A DNA stretch of 64,000 nt from Haliscomenobacter sp033763495 (GTDB taxonomy: Bacteria > Bacteroidota > Bacteroidia > Chitinophagales > Saprospiraceae). Location of the stretch: positions 26,236-90,235 of the forward strand of contig NZ_JANRKL010000162.1 of the NCBI RefSeq assembly GCF_033763495.1, in the 5' to 3' direction. The position numbers and the translations under genes were made by a program. The notes beneath the pieces were generated by a model. That model did not search any database, was not told where the DNA came from, and saw nothing but the letters and a program-made list of their open reading frames with translations. Of the stretch, positions 1-8,000 are shown in pieces. The stretch's first letter is position 1; each line of letters opens with the position of its first letter.

Positions 1-50
1 TCAAATGAATCAGTAAAGTTAACGATTTGTTCAGTAGAAAGAGATTTGAG

Positions 51-1217
51 ATGAAAAACGAAATTCACATCGCAAAAAAAATGATATCCGAACTGTTCAA
101 TCGGGAGCAGGATGATTCCTTGCGTCGTTTACCGGGGGCTTTGGATTTGATCGATTTTTACAGCAATGACTACCTTGGAATGGCGCAAAATGCTGTGGTA
201 AAAACGGCCATCCAAACCGCTTTGGATAAAGATAGTACTTTTGGTGCAACCGGGTCGCGTATGATCAGTGGCAACCGGGAGGAAATGGAAGCTTTCGAAT
301 CTTTTCTGGCCTCCTTTCACCAAAGTGGAAAAGCACTTTTGTTCAATTCGGGCTATGCTGCCAATCAAGGTTTGTTGTCCTGTATGGCCGATCGACATGA
401 TGTTATCATTTACGATCAGCTGATTCACGCCTCTTTGCGGGAGGGACTAAAGTTAAGCCTGGCTGCTAATTTTTCCTTTCGACACAATGATCTGAGCCAT
501 TTGGAGCAAAAACTGAAATTGGCCACAGGCGCATTGAATCAGGATAAGATTTTGATCGGGCGGAGAGTATTTGTAGTTGTGGAAAGTGTCTACTCCATGG
601 ACGGTGATGAAGCACCTTTGCGTGAAATAGTAGAGTTGTGCGAAAAATACGGGGCCGTATTGATTGTTGATGAAGCTCATGCAACCGGGATTCTTGGGCA
701 CCAGGGCCGGGGATTGGTCACTGGATTAGGGCTTGCAGAGCGAGTTTGGGCCCGGATTTACACCTTTGGCAAAGCTTTGGGCGGGCATGGTGCAGCCATT
801 TGTGGCCCGGGCTATTTGATTGACTACTTGATTAATTTTTCCAAACCATTCATCTACACAACCGCCTTGCCCTGGCATAGTTTGGCGAGCGTTCAGGCGG
901 CCTACAAGGAAATGCAAAAGGGCACTGCATTAAAGGCCTTGCGGAAAAATATCCGCTTTTTTACCGAACAAATGCCCGCTTCATTGCGTCCACTGTTTAT
1001 TCCTAGCCGCAGTGCCATCCAGAGCCTGGTGTATCCGGGTAATTCGGCGGTGCGGGAACTGGCAAAAACGTTACAAGAACACGGATTTGCGGTGTGGCCG
1101 ATTTTGCACCCGACAGTGCCCAAGGGGCAGGAACGGCTGCGGATTTGTTTGCACAGTTTTAATACGGAAGAGCAGATCCAAGCATTATTAGAGGTCATTC
1201 AACAAGAAATAATGTGA
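51..1217 (+). CDS. bioF: 8-amino-7-oxononanoate synthase (BioF)
   Basis: This PLP enzyme condenses a pimeloyl thioester with L-alanine to form 8-amino-7-oxononanoate, the first step of the biotin ring pathway. From the ATG at 51 it has 388 residues, the usual family length. An in-frame upstream ATG at 27 would add eight residues (MFSRKRFE) that do not look conserved. Visible motifs are GSRMISGN (about 71-78), VDEAHATG with the PLP-contacting Asp207 and His210, and the PLP-binding lysine in TFGKALGGHG (Lys241). It opens a same-strand run with bioD, bioA and bioB. Related alpha-oxoamine synthases such as KBL have a similar fold, but the biotin neighbours make BioF the best call. Confidence 0.93.
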   Translation: MKNEIHIAKKMISELFNREQDDSLRRLPGALDLIDFYSNDYLGMAQNAVVKTAIQTALDKDSTFGATGSRMISGNREEMEAFESFLASFHQSGKALLFNSGYAANQGLLSCMADRHDVIIYDQLIHASLREGLKLSLAANFSFRHNDLSHLEQKLKLATGALNQDKILIGRRVFVVVESVYSMDGDEAPLREIVELCEKYGAVLIVDEAHATGILGHQGRGLVTGLGLAERVWARIYTFGKALGGHGAAICGPGYLIDYLINFSKPFIYTTALPWHSLASVQAAYKEMQKGTALKALRKNIRFFTEQMPASLRPLFIPSRSAIQSLVYPGNSAVRELAKTLQEHGFAVWPILHPTVPKGQERLRICLHSFNTEEQIQALLEVIQQEIM

Positions 1218-1268
1218 TGACTATTTCATTCATCATCTCGATTTTTGAATGAATACCAAAGCGACCTA

Positions 1269-1368
1269 TTTTCACAAAGAGCACAAAGACACACAAAGAG
1301 CACAAAGAACCGTCAACGTCTAACTTTGTGTCCTTTGTGTCCTCTCTTTTTTCTTTGTGCTAAAAAAA
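1269..1368. repeat. Inverted repeat with CAAAGAG-type tandem arms
   Basis: The left arm repeats CACAAAGAG/CACAAAGAC. The right arm (about 1323-1362) repeats CTTTGTGTC, its complement. The stretch lies 52 bases after the bioF stop in the 217-base gap before bioD. I see no credible gene here; the open frame running through it into bioD is a shadow. It belongs structurally to the intergenic hairpin family seen elsewhere in the window but lacks the GGCTACCGC core. Confidence 0.75.
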
Positions 1369-1434
1369 TGCCGCTTTGGTGTTTTTGCACCATTGAGATG
1401 ATTGAGGTCGTAGCAAACTTCAAGTTCATCAACC

Positions 1435-2064
1435 ATGCAACACCAATACTTTGTAACCGGCATCGGCACCGAAATCGGCAAAACCATCGTATCCGCCATC
1501 CTCACCGAGGCACTCCAAGCCGACTACTGGAAACCCATCCAATCGGGAGACCTGGACAATTCCGACTCCATGAAAATCCAGCGCTGGGTCAGCAACCCAC
1601 ATACCCGCATTCACCCCGAACGTTTTCGTTTGAATACCCCCCTTTCGCCCCATGCCTCGGCGGCCATTGATGGGGTGGAAATCAAAGTTCAGGATTTCCA
1701 ACTGCCCGACACCACCCGCCCCTTGATCGTAGAAGGAGCTGGTGGCTTGATGGTGCCCTTGAACCATCAAGAAACCATGCTGGACCTGATCCAACACCTG
1801 AACTTGCCCGTGATCCTGGTCAGTCGGCATTATTTGGGGAGCATCAATCATACTTTGTTGAGTTTGGAAGTGTTGCGTTCGCGAGGGATTCTTCTGGCTG
1901 GATTGTTGTACAATGGAGCGGAGAATGTGGCTTCGGAACAAGCAATTGAGGCGCTGAGTGGGGTGAAGGTGTTGGGGAGAGTGGGGGAGATGGGGGAGAT
2001 TTCGGCTGAGGCGATTGCGCAGGAGGCGGAGGTAGTGCGGGGAAGCTTTGTGAATCCAGGGTAA
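1435..2064 (+). CDS. bioD: Dethiobiotin synthetase (BioD)
   Basis: This ATP-dependent enzyme carboxylates and closes the ureido ring of 7,8-diaminopelargonate, giving dethiobiotin. It has 209 residues, normal for the family. The N-terminus carries the P-loop GIGTEIGKT (residues 9-17), close to the family form GTDTxVGKT. The motif VEGAGGLMVPL (about 100-110) is the second family signature. It lies 217 bases after bioF and 32 bases before the inserted ATPase gene. The last 30 codons are unusually G-rich, with four runs of four to five G between 1960 and 1996. Confidence 0.95.
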   Translation: MQHQYFVTGIGTEIGKTIVSAILTEALQADYWKPIQSGDLDNSDSMKIQRWVSNPHTRIHPERFRLNTPLSPHASAAIDGVEIKVQDFQLPDTTRPLIVEGAGGLMVPLNHQETMLDLIQHLNLPVILVSRHYLGSINHTLLSLEVLRSRGILLAGLLYNGAENVASEQAIEALSGVKVLGRVGEMGEISAEAIAQEAEVVRGSFVNPG

Positions 2065-2096
2065 TTTTTGTAACTTGCACTACAAAATCGAGGGCG

Positions 2097-3317
2097 ATGA
2101 TCAAAAAAGTTGAGCTGACGAATTTTTATAGTTTTGGGAAAACGACGATTGAGTTGCATCCTGAAACGAATATTTTGATTGGGATCAATGGTTCGGGTAA
2201 GTCGAATTTTTTGAAGGCGCTGCGGTTATTGAAGGAAGGAATGGTCGGAATGGGGCTCAGAAAATACATATTGGATTTTTTGGGAGGTTTTAATAATATG
2301 TTTCACAAGGCTAGCTCAGCAAAGGATTCAAATAGTCAGAGAACAATTTCCTTAGAATTTACAATAGATGCTTCTATTCTTAAAAAATATTCTGAGCATA
2401 AAATTCTAAGTAGTGATATTGTTTACACGATTTCTATTGTAGAATCCCCTGGATTAAAAAATTATACTGTTAATGAAAGTCTTCATAGTGCAAACGGCCT
2501 GAATTTCCTTGAGTTTAACGATGGTTTGCTCAAGTTTTTTCAACTAAATAGCGAGGGAGTTGACAAAGAGTGGTATGAAATAGAGAATTTTGATTCTGGT
2601 AATTTAGCTTTAAGACACTTAATAATAAAGGATTACAATCCAGAGATGAATACAGCAAATGCTTTTAGAAAAGGAGTTCGAGATATTGTTATTTATGATT
2701 ATTTTGATACAACTCCCAATAGTCCTATTAGAAGGCCAATTCTTCCTACTTCAGAAAATAGACTTTCTGCTGATGGCTCGAATTTAACTCAGCTGCTCAA
2801 TACGATTAAAATTAACCATAAGGACGTGTATCGAAAAGTTGTGGAAATGCTTGAAGAAGTTAACCCCAATTTTTCCGGATTCGACTTTAATTTTATCGGT
2901 GGCAATATTGAACTGATGCTTGAAGAACGAGGGTTCAACAGCTCAATTCATGTTTCCAATATTTCAGATGGAACCTTGCGATATTTGTGCCTGCTAGCAG
3001 TCATTTTTAATCCCAATAAAGGTAGACTGATTTGCATTGACGAACCGGAGTTGGGTTTGCATCCTGATATGCTATTTAACTTAGCAAGTGCAATAAAAGA
3101 GGTTTCCTCTGATTGTTTGTTTATAATTTCAACCCATTCGGATAACCTGCTCAATTATTTTGACGTAGAGAATCTAAAGATTTTTGAAAAAGATGAACAA
3201 AACGGAACCATCGTAAAATCCTTCTCCACCGACCAATTCGCCGAATGGTACGAGGACTACACCATTGGTCAAATGTGGAAACAAGGCGACTTTGGAGGAG
3301 TACGGTATGGCAACTAA
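2097..3317 (+). CDS. AAA/ABC-type ATPase of the OLD/RecF-like group
   Basis: This is a 406-residue SMC/RecF-like ATPase without a TOPRIM tail (AAA_15/AAA_21 type). The N-terminus has the typical form xIKKVELTNFYSFG, followed by Walker A GINGSGKS (29-36). A signature-like SDGTLRYL lies near 287, Walker B LICIDEPELGLHP near 309-321 and the switch His in STHSDN near 344. Its stop overlaps the start of the DUF4276 gene, so the two are probably translated together. The central part (about 2250-3200) is clearly richer in A+T than the flanking biotin genes, which suggests transfer. Such ATPase plus small-nuclease pairs occur in anti-phage systems (OLD, PARIS). The function here is inferred, not shown. 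Confidence 0.85.
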   Translation: MIKKVELTNFYSFGKTTIELHPETNILIGINGSGKSNFLKALRLLKEGMVGMGLRKYILDFLGGFNNMFHKASSAKDSNSQRTISLEFTIDASILKKYSEHKILSSDIVYTISIVESPGLKNYTVNESLHSANGLNFLEFNDGLLKFFQLNSEGVDKEWYEIENFDSGNLALRHLIIKDYNPEMNTANAFRKGVRDIVIYDYFDTTPNSPIRRPILPTSENRLSADGSNLTQLLNTIKINHKDVYRKVVEMLEEVNPNFSGFDFNFIGGNIELMLEERGFNSSIHVSNISDGTLRYLCLLAVIFNPNKGRLICIDEPELGLHPDMLFNLASAIKEVSSDCLFIISTHSDNLLNYFDVENLKIFEKDEQNGTIVKSFSTDQFAEWYEDYTIGQMWKQGDFGGVRYGN

Positions 3318-3855
3318 AAAGACCTTAATCATTGAAGGCGAGCAAAGTTCACCGAATGGAGACCTTCGTCAAGGTTTTGAAAAGCTGCTCTCCAAAAAGA
3401 TGGACCAGAATAAACCCAAAATCATCCTTGGTAATGGGAAATCCCAGGCAATAAAGAAGTTTCTGCATTTCAAAAACGAAGGGGAGGAAGTTGGTTTATT
3501 GATGGATTTGGATCAACCCGAAACAAATCGCACCAAAGATTTACAAACACAAAAACTGGAAAAATACAAGGATCAAATTTTTTACATGATTCAGGCGGTT
3601 GAAGCCTGGTTCATTTCACAACCTGACATATTAGACGACTATTTTAATGCCGACATTTCCAAAAAACTCCCCAAAAGAAGGCCTGCCGAAATTCCCGAAC
3701 CTAAGGATATCCTCAAAAAAGCTACCAAAGGAACCAAAAAAGGGGAGTACCACGAGATCAAACACGCTGTCGAATTACTCAAACAATTGGACGCCACCAA
3801 ACTCGAAAATGAATTTCCCGACTTCAAAAATTTGATTGCCTTCCTAAAAAAATGA
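3307..3855 (+). CDS. DUF4276 family protein (putative TOPRIM-like partner of the ATPase)
   Basis: A 182-residue protein with DUF4276 hallmarks. It has an acidic start strand LIIEGEQ (Glu10, Glu12), an acidic pair LLMDLDQ (Asp67, Asp69), and the typical QAVEAWF (Glu99), where the family usually has MEAWLLAD. The C-terminal pattern YHEIKHAVELLKQLD also fits. The order Glu, Asp-x-Asp and a later Glu resembles TOPRIM-type metal sites, so a nuclease role is plausible but not proven. I chose the ATG at 3307, where the protein matches family N-termini; it overlaps the ATPase gene by 11 bases. An in-frame ATG at 3265 would add 14 residues inside the ATPase gene. Confidence 0.8.
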   Translation: MATKKTLIIEGEQSSPNGDLRQGFEKLLSKKMDQNKPKIILGNGKSQAIKKFLHFKNEGEEVGLLMDLDQPETNRTKDLQTQKLEKYKDQIFYMIQAVEAWFISQPDILDDYFNADISKKLPKRRPAEIPEPKDILKKATKGTKKGEYHEIKHAVELLKQLDATKLENEFPDFKNLIAFLKK

Positions 3856-3922
3856 ACTTTGTCCCCGCATTTTTGCTGTCTCATATAGAACCTGTATGGG
3901 GCTAACCCAAACTGTTATTGCA

Positions 3923-5233
3923 ATGCCTCCACAACCCAACTGGATCACCCGCGACCGTGCCCACATCTGGCACCCCTACACCCAAATGAAAACCGCCGAT
4001 GCCCCCATCGCCATTGTGGCGGGCAAAGGCGCCGAATTGTACGACGAAATGGGCAAGGTCTACATCGACGCTGTAGCCTCCTGGTGGACCAATATCCACG
4101 GCCACGCCCATCCCTATATGGCCGAAAAACTGGCCGAGCAAGCCCACAAACTCGAACACGTCATCTTTGCGGGTTTCACCCACCCAAGTGCGATTGAGCT
4201 GGCCGAACGTTTGTTGCCCTTGCTGCCGGAAGGGCAAAGCAAGGTTTTTTTCTCCGACAATGGTTCCACCGCCGTGGAAGTTGGCATCAAAATGGCCATC
4301 CAGTATTTTTACAACCAGGGCATCCCCCGCAAAAAAGTTATTGCTTTTGATTTGGCTTACCATGGAGACACCTTTGGCACCATGTCGGTGGGGGGTGATT
4401 TGTCCTTTTACGATGCCTTTCAGGATTTTTTGTACCAGGTTGAACGTATACCTACGCCCGTACCCGGTCAGGAAGCCGTTTGCCTGCAAGCGCTGGAAGC
4501 CCATTTGCAAAAAGGCGACGTAGCCGCTTTTGTATTTGAGCCCCTGGTTTTGGGGGCAGCTGGGATGTTGATGTACGCCCCCGAGGTGTTGGACCAATTG
4601 ATGGCCTTGTGTAAAAAATACGGTGCACTGTGCGTTGCGGATGAAGTGATGACTGGATTTGGCCGGACGGGAAAACTATTTGCTACCTTGCACTGTACCG
4701 AAAAACCAGACATTATCGCCCTCTCCAAAGGTTTGACGGGTGGAATGTTGCCCATGGCACTGACCACTTGTACCGAGGCAATCTATCAGGCTTTTTATTC
4801 CGACGACAAAATGAAAGCCCTCTACCACGGCCATTCTTTCACCGGAAACCCATTGGGTTGCGCAGTGGCCCTGGCGAGTTTGGATATTTTACTGTCGGAA
4901 GAAACCCAACAAAACATCCAACGCCTGGTGCAACGCCAGGCTGCGTTTTTGGCAAAAATAAAAGGCCACCAACAGGTGCTGAACATACGGCAAACAGGCA
5001 CTATTCTCGCCATCGAATTCAAGACCGAAAGCAACAGCGGTTATTTTAATAATTTAAGAGACCATTTGTACCGATTTTTCCTTCAGCATGGTTTAATTTT
5101 GCGGCCTTTGGGAAATGTGGTGTACGTTCTGCCGCCTTATTGCATCACCGATGTCCAATTGGATCAGGTGTATGCGGCGATAGAAAAAGCCCTTGATTTC
5201 GGAGTGGGGATTTCGGATTTCGGAAATGCCTGA
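3923..5233 (+). CDS. bioA: Adenosylmethionine-8-amino-7-oxononanoate aminotransferase (BioA)
   Basis: This PLP aminotransferase moves the amino group of S-adenosylmethionine to 8-amino-7-oxononanoate, producing 7,8-diaminopelargonate. From the ATG at 3923 it has 436 residues. An in-frame ATG at 3896 adds nine (MGLTQTVIA) and is less like family N-termini, which begin just before WIxRDxxHIWHPYTQM. Visible are HPYTQMK, the FFSDNGSTAVE cofactor loop, DEVMTGFGRTG, and the PLP lysine in ALSKGLTGG. The final dozen residues (DFGVGISDFGNA) are encoded by the left arm of an intergenic inverted repeat, so the natural C-terminus has apparently been replaced or extended. It restarts the biotin pathway after the ATPase/DUF4276 pair. 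Confidence 0.93.
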   Translation: MPPQPNWITRDRAHIWHPYTQMKTADAPIAIVAGKGAELYDEMGKVYIDAVASWWTNIHGHAHPYMAEKLAEQAHKLEHVIFAGFTHPSAIELAERLLPLLPEGQSKVFFSDNGSTAVEVGIKMAIQYFYNQGIPRKKVIAFDLAYHGDTFGTMSVGGDLSFYDAFQDFLYQVERIPTPVPGQEAVCLQALEAHLQKGDVAAFVFEPLVLGAAGMLMYAPEVLDQLMALCKKYGALCVADEVMTGFGRTGKLFATLHCTEKPDIIALSKGLTGGMLPMALTTCTEAIYQAFYSDDKMKALYHGHSFTGNPLGCAVALASLDILLSEETQQNIQRLVQRQAAFLAKIKGHQQVLNIRQTGTILAIEFKTESNSGYFNNLRDHLYRFFLQHGLILRPLGNVVYVLPPYCITDVQLDQVYAAIEKALDFGVGISDFGNA

Positions 5234-5278
5234 GCCTGAAAAACCTCCGAAATCCGAAATCTGTAATCCGAAATCATA
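5196..5278. repeat. Inverted repeat with CCGAAAT tandem arms, overlapping the end of bioA
   Basis: The left arm (5196-5225) carries ATTTCGGA/ATTTCGG words. The right arm (5245-5276) carries their complement, CCGAAATCCGAAATC. The left arm lies inside bioA and supplies its last codons and nearly its stop. The right arm ends next to the ATG of the following ketoacyl synthase gene at 5280. The element therefore fills the whole junction between two same-strand genes. Confidence 0.75.
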
Positions 5279-5279
5279 A

Positions 5280-6437
5280 ATGGTGAGTAAAATCGGCATA
5301 ACCGGCTGGGGCAGTATTTCCGCTTTGGGTTTTGATCCTTGGGGCAGCTATCTTCAAACAGATCGACACCATCTCGTACAAGATGCTTACGGGCACTGGA
5401 TGGGGCGTTTGCCTGTAGCGGCAGAGTCAAGGATCATAAAATTGTGTGCCAGCGATAAACACTATTTTCAGGTGGATCGCTCGGTACTGCTGGCCATCAC
5501 GGCGGCAGAACAAGCAGTATCCAGAGCAGGTTGGCAAGCGGGACCAGGTCTGGGCATTCAAATTGGCTCCTCGCGGGGCGCTACCAATACCTGGGAGCAT
5601 TACCACCAGCAATGGGAAGGTGGGATCGAAGGTGGCCTTTCGCCCATGACCTCTCCTTTGACTACTTTGGGTAATCTTTCCTCCTGGATTGGCTACCACT
5701 TGCGCAGTGGAGACATGGTAGCCGAGCATTCGGTTACGTGCAGCACTGCCCTCCATGCTATTCTTAGCGGGGTGACCTGGTTGGAAAGCGGGCGGGTACA
5801 AAAGTATCTGGCTGGTGGCACCGAGGCACCGCTTACGCCCTTCACCATCGCCCAAATGAAGGCCTTGCGCATCATGGCCGGAGTGGATGATTACGATTAT
5901 CCGGTGCGTTCTCTGGACTTGGAAAAAACGGCCAACACAATGGCCTTAGGGGAAGGCGCGGCCTGTTTTTGTATGGAAAAAGACCCTGCTGAAGCGATAG
6001 CCTGGATCGAAGGCATTGGCTTCACGACCGAATGGGGCGGGACGCCCACCAACGTCACCAAAAATGCAGACGGCCTACAACGTGCCATGCGTATGGCCTG
6101 GGAAGAGGCGGGTTGCCCCAAAGTGGATGTAGTGGTCACCCATGCGCCAGGGACCAAACAAGGGGATGCTACGGAAATGCACGCCATTCAAGCGGTGTTT
6201 GGCCAGGATATGCCAGCGGTGACCAACAACAAATGGAAAATAGGCCATACTCTCGGCGCTTCGGGAGGCTTGAGCCTGGAATTTGCCCTATTGATGTTAA
6301 TCCACGGTCAATTTATTGGAATTCCCTATCTTGCCGACGCTTCCACGGAAGTCCCGGCACCCAAAACCATAATGGTCAATGCCCAGGGGTTTGGTGGGAA
6401 TTCGGTCAGCATTTTGCTGCGTAAAGGGAATAAGTAA
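5280..6437 (+). CDS. Beta-ketoacyl-ACP synthase-like protein in the biotin locus
   Basis: A 385-residue thiolase-fold condensing enzyme of the FabF/KAS II type. The catalytic triad is visible: Cys154 in VTCSTALHA, His288 in THAPGTKQGD and His323 in KIGHTLGASGG, with the conserved Lys320 just before it. GGTEAPLTPF (about 180-189) is another KAS signature. It lies between bioA and bioB, so its natural role may be making or priming the pimeloyl chain rather than bulk fatty acid synthesis. No bioC, bioH or bioW is visible in the window. That role is inference from position; a housekeeping or polyketide-like role remains possible. Confidence 0.85.
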   Translation: MVSKIGITGWGSISALGFDPWGSYLQTDRHHLVQDAYGHWMGRLPVAAESRIIKLCASDKHYFQVDRSVLLAITAAEQAVSRAGWQAGPGLGIQIGSSRGATNTWEHYHQQWEGGIEGGLSPMTSPLTTLGNLSSWIGYHLRSGDMVAEHSVTCSTALHAILSGVTWLESGRVQKYLAGGTEAPLTPFTIAQMKALRIMAGVDDYDYPVRSLDLEKTANTMALGEGAACFCMEKDPAEAIAWIEGIGFTTEWGGTPTNVTKNADGLQRAMRMAWEEAGCPKVDVVVTHAPGTKQGDATEMHAIQAVFGQDMPAVTNNKWKIGHTLGASGGLSLEFALLMLIHGQFIGIPYLADASTEVPAPKTIMVNAQGFGGNSVSILLRKGNK

Positions 6438-6475
6438 TTGAGCATACACTGGACATTTTGCTCGGAGGACATGAA

Positions 6476-6729
6476 TAGCCCTAGGCTTATGAAGTTTTTT
6501 GAAATAATCGTTCTTAGGCTCTATCGATTGAATTGCCTCCAGCTTTAGCTGGTGGATCAATTGCCAGAACTTGAATGGGCTTTAGCCCAAAACTCAATTT
6601 TGCTCATGGGGCTAAAGCCCAAAACTAAAGTGCATTGCCTATCCACCAGCTAAAGCTGGAGGCAACTCATGCGCTTTGAGCCTAGAGTTTGAGAACGGTT
6701 ATTTCAAAAAACTTCATCAGCCTGGGGGC
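6476..6729. repeat. Nested 254-base imperfect palindrome upstream of bioB
   Basis: Three nested inverted pairs share one centre. The outer arms are at about 6476-6521 and 6677-6729 and carry GAAGTTTTTTGAAATAA and its complement. The middle arms, 6530-6557 and 6641-6667, carry CTCCAGCTTTAGCTGG and CCAGCTAAAGCTGGAG. The inner arms are the palindromes GGGCTTTAGCCC (6577-6588) and GGGCTAAAGCCC (6609-6620). It fills most of the 471-base gap between the ketoacyl synthase gene and bioB. No gene is visible there. Confidence 0.8.
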
Positions 6730-6748
6730 ATCGGAATACCCTAGAATT

Positions 6749-6792
6749 GGGCTTTAGCCCTGGCTTGAAAATCAAGGCTTGGGCTAAAGCCC
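6749..6792. repeat. Second GGGCTTTAGCCC / GGGCTAAAGCCC pair
   Basis: GGGCTTTAGCCC at 6749-6760 and GGGCTAAAGCCC at 6781-6792 flank a 20-base loop and repeat the inner motif of the larger palindrome just upstream. The remaining 100 bases before bioB hold an imperfect CCACGCGCTAAAACACGTGG hairpin and no clear promoter. Confidence 0.75.
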
Positions 6793-6908
6793 GATCAAAA
6801 TAGGCAATCCTGATCCACGCGCTAAAACACGTGGCAATTCATATCCTCCTAGCAAAAGACCGGATTGTATGGTAACTGGCATAAAATTGTCGACTTAAAA
6901 ACTCAAAC

Positions 6909-8000
6909 ATGGCTGAAACGCAAAAACACTGGACTTTAGAAGAGATCCTGGAAGTATATCATACTCCTTTGTTGGAACTGGTTTTTCAGGCGGCAACCGT
7001 ACACCGCCAATACCACAACCCACGCGAAGTGCAGATCAGCACATTGGTTTCTGTAAAAACCGGAGGTTGCCCCGAGGATTGTGGCTATTGCCCACAGGCC
7101 GCCCGCTACCATACCGGTGTTGGAAACGAGCCCATGATGACCGTGGATTCCGTTCGTTCGGCAGCACTGCAAGCCCAGGCGATTGGTGCTTCCCGCTTGT
7201 GCATGGGGGCCGCCTGGCGCTCTGTCAAGGACGATGCCGATTTTGACCACGTCATTGAATTGGTCAAAACCGTACGGGGCCTGGACATGGAAGTGTGTTG
7301 TACCCTGGGCATGCTCAACGAGCACCAGGCCAAACGCCTCGCCAATGCAGGGCTGTACGCCTACAACCACAACCTCGATACCTCCGAAGAATATTACGAC
7401 GACATCATTTCTACCCGCAGCTACGACGATCGCCTCAAAACCCTCTCCAATGTACGCAAAGCCAACCTCTCGGTTTGTTCAGGCGGCATCATTGGCATGG
7501 GGGAATCGGTTGAGGACCGCTGCAAGATGTTGTTGACCCTCTCTCAGCTCAATCCTATTCCCGAGTCAGTACCAGTCAATGCCTTAGTTGCAGTAGAAGG
7601 CACCCCAATGGAAGACATCGAGCCGATCCCGATGTGGGACATCATTCGGATGGTGGCCACTACCCGGATCGTAATGCCTCAAACTACAGTGCGTTTGTCA
7701 GCAGGTCGGACCGAAATGAGCCAAGAAGGTCAGGCCTTGTGCTTTATGGCTGGAGCTGGCTCCATTTTTGCTGGCGAAAAACTGCTCACCACCCCAAATC
7801 CAGACGCTTACGAGGACATGGACATGTTCAATGCCCTGGGTTTGTTGCCCAAACGCCCCTTTGCCGATGGTTTTGTTCCTGAAATCGTGGAGGAAGAGGT
7901 GGCAATCGCCGAAGAAATCAAATGGTCACGCCCCGGCCACCGCATCGAAGCCAATGTGAAGTATGCGGAAATGGGCAAGGAAAAGCGCAAAGCCCTGTAG
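6909..8000 (+). CDS. bioB: Biotin synthase (BioB)
   Basis: This radical SAM enzyme inserts sulfur into dethiobiotin, the last step of biotin formation. It has 363 residues, within the usual range. The radical SAM cluster cysteines are Cys54, Cys58 and Cys61 in GGCPEDCGYCPQ, and YNHNLDTS and TTVRLSAGRTEM (the conserved arginine of the auxiliary cluster) are visible further on. It follows a 471-base repeat-filled gap, so it may have its own promoter, although it continues the biotin order. The tpiA gene starts 40 bases after its stop. Confidence 0.96.
   Translation: MAETQKHWTLEEILEVYHTPLLELVFQAATVHRQYHNPREVQISTLVSVKTGGCPEDCGYCPQAARYHTGVGNEPMMTVDSVRSAALQAQAIGASRLCMGAAWRSVKDDADFDHVIELVKTVRGLDMEVCCTLGMLNEHQAKRLANAGLYAYNHNLDTSEEYYDDIISTRSYDDRLKTLSNVRKANLSVCSGGIIGMGESVEDRCKMLLTLSQLNPIPESVPVNALVAVEGTPMEDIEPIPMWDIIRMVATTRIVMPQTTVRLSAGRTEMSQEGQALCFMAGAGSIFAGEKLLTTPNPDAYEDMDMFNALGLLPKRPFADGFVPEIVEEEVAIAEEIKWSRPGHRIEANVKYAEMGKEKRKAL

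Noticed and set aside
1245..1670. 141-residue plus-strand open frame before and into bioD
   Set aside because: It runs through the CAAAGAG repeat and overlaps the clear bioD frame; composition is arginine/histidine-rich, as in a shadow frame.
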